Source: Leishmania mexicana MHOM/GT/2001/U1103 (lineage: Eukaryota > Euglenozoa > Kinetoplastea > Trypanosomatida > Trypanosomatidae). From it: a DNA stretch of 64,000 bases. Made by a program: the position numbers and the translations under genes. The notes below the pieces were generated by a model that was given only the letters and a program-made list of their open reading frames with translations, ran no database searches and was not told where the DNA came from. Location: contig NC_018321.1 of NCBI RefSeq assembly GCF_000234665.1, positions 348,594 through 412,593 on the forward strand. The letters are read 5' to 3'. The first letter of the stretch is position 1; every line of letters begins with the position of its first letter. Positions 61,482 to 64,000 of the stretch are shown piece by piece.

Positions 61482-61820
61482 ATGGAAATGAAAAGCTTGA
61501 TTGGCAAGTACAGGGTCTTGTCCGTCAACGGCAGGCCTGCACCGGCGGGTGTGACAGTGGAGTTCAAGCCCGGCGAGAACAGCGGAACCATCCAAATGCA
61601 CGCGAAAGTGGCGAACTTCATGAACGGCCAGTTGAAGCTCGGAAACCGCAAGCTGTCTGGTACTCTCGTGTCAACGATGATGTTGGGCAGCGACGACCTC
61701 ATGAATATCGAGAACGCCCTCAGCCAGGGATTCATGGACGGCATGGCATACACAGTGCATGACGGAGGCAAGTTGACGCTGAAGTCTAACACACATACCA
61801 TCAAGCTTGTTCCTGCGTAG
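61482..61820 (+). CDS. META1: META1, metacyclogenesis-associated META-domain protein
   Basis: A 112-residue single META-domain protein, the size known for Leishmania META1. The gene is up-regulated in metacyclic promastigotes and is thought to influence secretory or flagellar pocket processes; the biochemical role is unresolved. Visible features are LIGKYRVLSVNGRPAPAG, a strand IQMHAKVANFMNGQLK, then LVSTMMLGSDDLMNIE, the ALSQGFMDGM helix and a final LTLKSNTHTIKLV. The VAN(F/D)xxG motif and GF helix match the three repeats of META2 upstream. The frame is open 43 codons further, but the upstream part is pyrimidine-tract translation, so the ATG giving MEMKSLIG is used. Stage control is expected through the 3' UTR, as is common in the genus. 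Confidence 0.93.
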   Translation: MEMKSLIGKYRVLSVNGRPAPAGVTVEFKPGENSGTIQMHAKVANFMNGQLKLGNRKLSGTLVSTMMLGSDDLMNIENALSQGFMDGMAYTVHDGGKLTLKSNTHTIKLVPA

Positions 61821-63724
61821 ATACACGCCCCCCTCTGTCTCGTTTATTATTACTATTGTTACTATTTTTTTACGCCTCTCGTTCTCCCCCCTTCTTTTCT
61901 GCCCCGCGCATGGACGAGGTTCGCCATCGCATTTTTGCATTCTGATGCGTGCATGCACGCACCGCACACATGCACACACAAACACACCCCAAAGCAACCG
62001 GCACGCGCATGACCATCATCGACAAAGGGGAGTGAGTGAGGTGGTGGTGGTGGCTGTGGTGGTTTGTGTCACTTTGTGCGGTTGACGGAGCCGATTTCTT
62101 CGCCCCCCCTTCTCCCCCTTTCCCTCTTGTGTGCGTTACTTTGGCTATTGCCTCTTCGCACATCTTTGCTTTACCTCGATCCCTGTGTTCAGTATATCTG
62201 TGAACCATGGAGGCAGCAGGAGGAGGCAGGGGAGAGGGGAGGCTGATGAGACCGGGAGGTCGTTTCGGAACACGGGGGGAGGGGAAGGGAAAAGAGGAGC
62301 TGTGGTGATGATTGAAATATTAAGTAGATGGTATTACCTTCATCTTCCTTGCTTTTACACACACACACCTGCTCCTCTCCTGTCTCTTCCGTCCTTCGGT
62401 CGTTTGCCTCCAGCGCATCATGGGGATAGTCTGCTTCCTCCGCCTTCTCGCTTTCTTTCCTTTCCACGCCCCCTCTACTCCCTCTTACGCTGGATTGCTG
62501 GTCTATAGACGTGGTGCGAAGACTGGGGACTAAGGAGAGGAGGAGGAGGTGGTGGTGGTAGATGTGCGTGTAGCGGCGGGGACTGCGTGAGTGGGAGGGT
62601 AACATGAGGCGTGCAGAGGCCAGTGCGCGTTCTGTTCATCGCTTTGTGCTGTGCTCCTGTTCCATTCGTCCTCTCCTTCGCGAGCTCCCTCTTTCTTTCC
62701 CCCTCCCTCCCTCCCAACGACGACAACGACGTTGCTCTCCCTCCATTGTCTGCATGTCTTTTCTGTTCGTTTTTTTTTTGGAGTCCACCCCCTGGAAAGA
62801 CCCGTTAATGTCTCTCCTCCCCGCATCTTGTGCGCTGTCTATACATCCATACCAACATATGTATATGTGTATATATATATATTATATATGCATTATATGA
62901 TATATATATATGGTATGCACGCATGTGTGTATGCCCTTCATCTGCCGTATTACTTGTGTGGTTTTTGGGTGTGTCCTCTTCGGAGCTCTCTGCCTGTCCT
63001 CTCCTTTCCTCTCCGCCTTTCCTTCTTGTCTTGCCGCTGTACCTCTCGTCATCTTTCTTTCTTCCTTGTGGAGGGTGACTTAATGATGGGGCGTATGCGC
63101 CGCCACGGCGATTTGGGGCAGCTGACGACGACGAACAGCATCGATTACGGAATTTTCGCCAGCACAGACCACAGGCAACAAAATAATGAAAAAAAAAACA
63201 TACACCCAAAAAAAGGACTCGGCGGGCCTGTCTGCTCATGTGCATGTGGCTGTGTGCCACTCGGGGAATCAAGCACACACGCACTTCTGCGAGGAAGACG
63301 AATCCATTGGAGCTCCTCATTTCGCTCTGGTGGCATGAGCGCTTCTTTGTAGCAGCACAGTTTCACCGAGCGGCAATATCTGTGTGTGTGTGTGCATGTG
63401 TGATGATTCTCCCCCCTCCTCCTCCTCCTCCCCCCATTTCACTTTTCTTACTGTCATCTCTCTTCCTTCCTCTCTCGCACACTATGCGCGTGCCCTCTGT
63501 CATGCGTATCGCAGAATCGCGTCTGCTGTTGCAACTGAGTGGCAGCGGCACCGACCTGCCTGCGTACACCCCTGCCCACCCACACGCACACCCGTCGAGG
63601 GATTCAGGCACGTGCACAAGTGTGGTCATTTGGTGGCGGTATTACAACCATAGTAGGAGCAGAGAAAGACACTTTTCCTCGACCTCTTTTGCTCATCCAC
63701 ACCCACGCGCACACCATTGCCGGA
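61821..63724. other. META1 3' flank and leader of the last gene
   Basis: About 1.9 kb without a supported gene. The plus strand is T/C-rich. Contents include GGT repeats near 62040-62062, a T-rich/CT-rich stretch at 62660-62790 and a TA-rich island at about 62855-62915 that includes one TGTATATA on the transcript strand (62868-62875). Confidence 0.6.
63408..63514 (+). promoter_or_regulatory. Putative trans-splice acceptor region of the last gene
   Basis: A long C/T-only stretch (63408-63476) is followed by the AG at 63513-63514 (TATCGCAG), about 210 bases before the ATG at 63725. It is a strong polypyrimidine tract in the right place; which AG is used is not known. Confidence 0.45.
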
Positions 63725-64000
63725 ATGCTGAATGCTAACCTGCGTAGCAAGCGCAGTGGCGCAGCACCGCCGGCGCCGGTTCTGGCGGAGAGCGAGTTCC
63801 ACCAGATGCGCATGCAGGAGCAACTGCGCAACCATGCCATAAAGGACTTTGACGCCACTGGGCAGCAAGTATCTCCGTCCTACTTCGTCGCCTCCTTGCA
63901 AGAGCTGTGTGCGCAGCGTTTGGCGGACAGCTTTGCTGAGAGTGTGGAGGTGGATGCGCTGCGGGAGGAGCAGCCAGATCTCTACGCGATGGTGCTGGAG
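63725..64000 (+). CDS. 5' end of a gene running off the window
   Basis: An open frame from ATG at 63725 to the right edge, 92 codons with no stop. The peptide starts MLNANLRSKRSGAAPPAPV and continues with helical, charged sequence (FHQMRMQEQLRNHAIKDFD, then FVASLQELCAQRLADSF and DALREEQPDLYAMVLE). GC-rich third positions, the long open frame and a good splice-acceptor candidate upstream support a real gene. The product cannot be named from this part. Confidence 0.7.
   Translation, partial: MLNANLRSKRSGAAPPAPVLAESEFHQMRMQEQLRNHAIKDFDATGQQVSPSYFVASLQELCAQRLADSFAESVEVDALREEQPDLYAMVLE

Overview
The window looks like a trypanosomatid chromosome, most probably Leishmania. It has long intronless genes all on one strand, then a single switch to the other strand. 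The coding DNA is GC-rich, and the gaps between genes are long and full of (CA)n, (GA)n and polypyrimidine tracts, as expected for trans-spliced polycistronic units. Two genes at the right end match the Leishmania META2 and META1 proteins. With an OSM3-like kinesin and a CBS-containing GMP reductase in the same window, this suggests Leishmania chromosome 17. That placement is from memory and was not checked by a search.

Layout: from base 6 to 52795 all genes are on the minus strand. In transcription order (right to left) they are: a small Q/Y-rich protein, a small basic protein, an ATP10-like ATP synthase assembly factor, the lariat debranching enzyme DBR1, a large low-complexity protein, a G-patch protein, a coiled-coil/RRM-like protein with a presequence, an OSM3-like kinesin-2, an ABM+LOG fusion enzyme, a glycosomal GMP reductase, an unknown 792-residue protein, a CDC5/CEF1-like splicing factor, a Methyltransf_16-type methyltransferase, a half-B-box coiled-coil protein, an Oxa1/YidC-like membrane protein and a very long DYRK-like kinase. 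From 52796 to 54384 lies a divergent strand-switch region, where transcription of both units probably begins. From 54385 to the right edge genes are on the plus strand: META2, a probable tail-anchored protein of unknown function, META1, and the first 92 codons of another gene.

Several annotation starts had to be moved inward. Some upstream extensions are translations of the polypyrimidine splice region, and others begin at GTG or TTG rather than ATG. Strand composition supports the layout: intergenic DNA is purine-rich on the plus strand left of the switch and pyrimidine-rich right of it. Two diverged copies of one repeat (SIDER2-like retroposons) sit at about 21.9 kb and 60.8 kb in the same absolute orientation, so they are opposite to each other relative to the transcripts that carry them.

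Functionally there is an RNA-processing theme (CDC5, DBR1, G-patch, RRM-like), two neighbouring purine-nucleotide enzymes (GMP reductase and LOG-like), two mitochondrial biogenesis candidates (Oxa1-like, ATP10-like), a flagellar motor and the META cluster linked to metacyclogenesis. In trypanosomatids neighbours in a transcription unit are often unrelated, so co-location alone is weak evidence. No tRNA, rRNA, CRISPR or intact mobile element was recognised.
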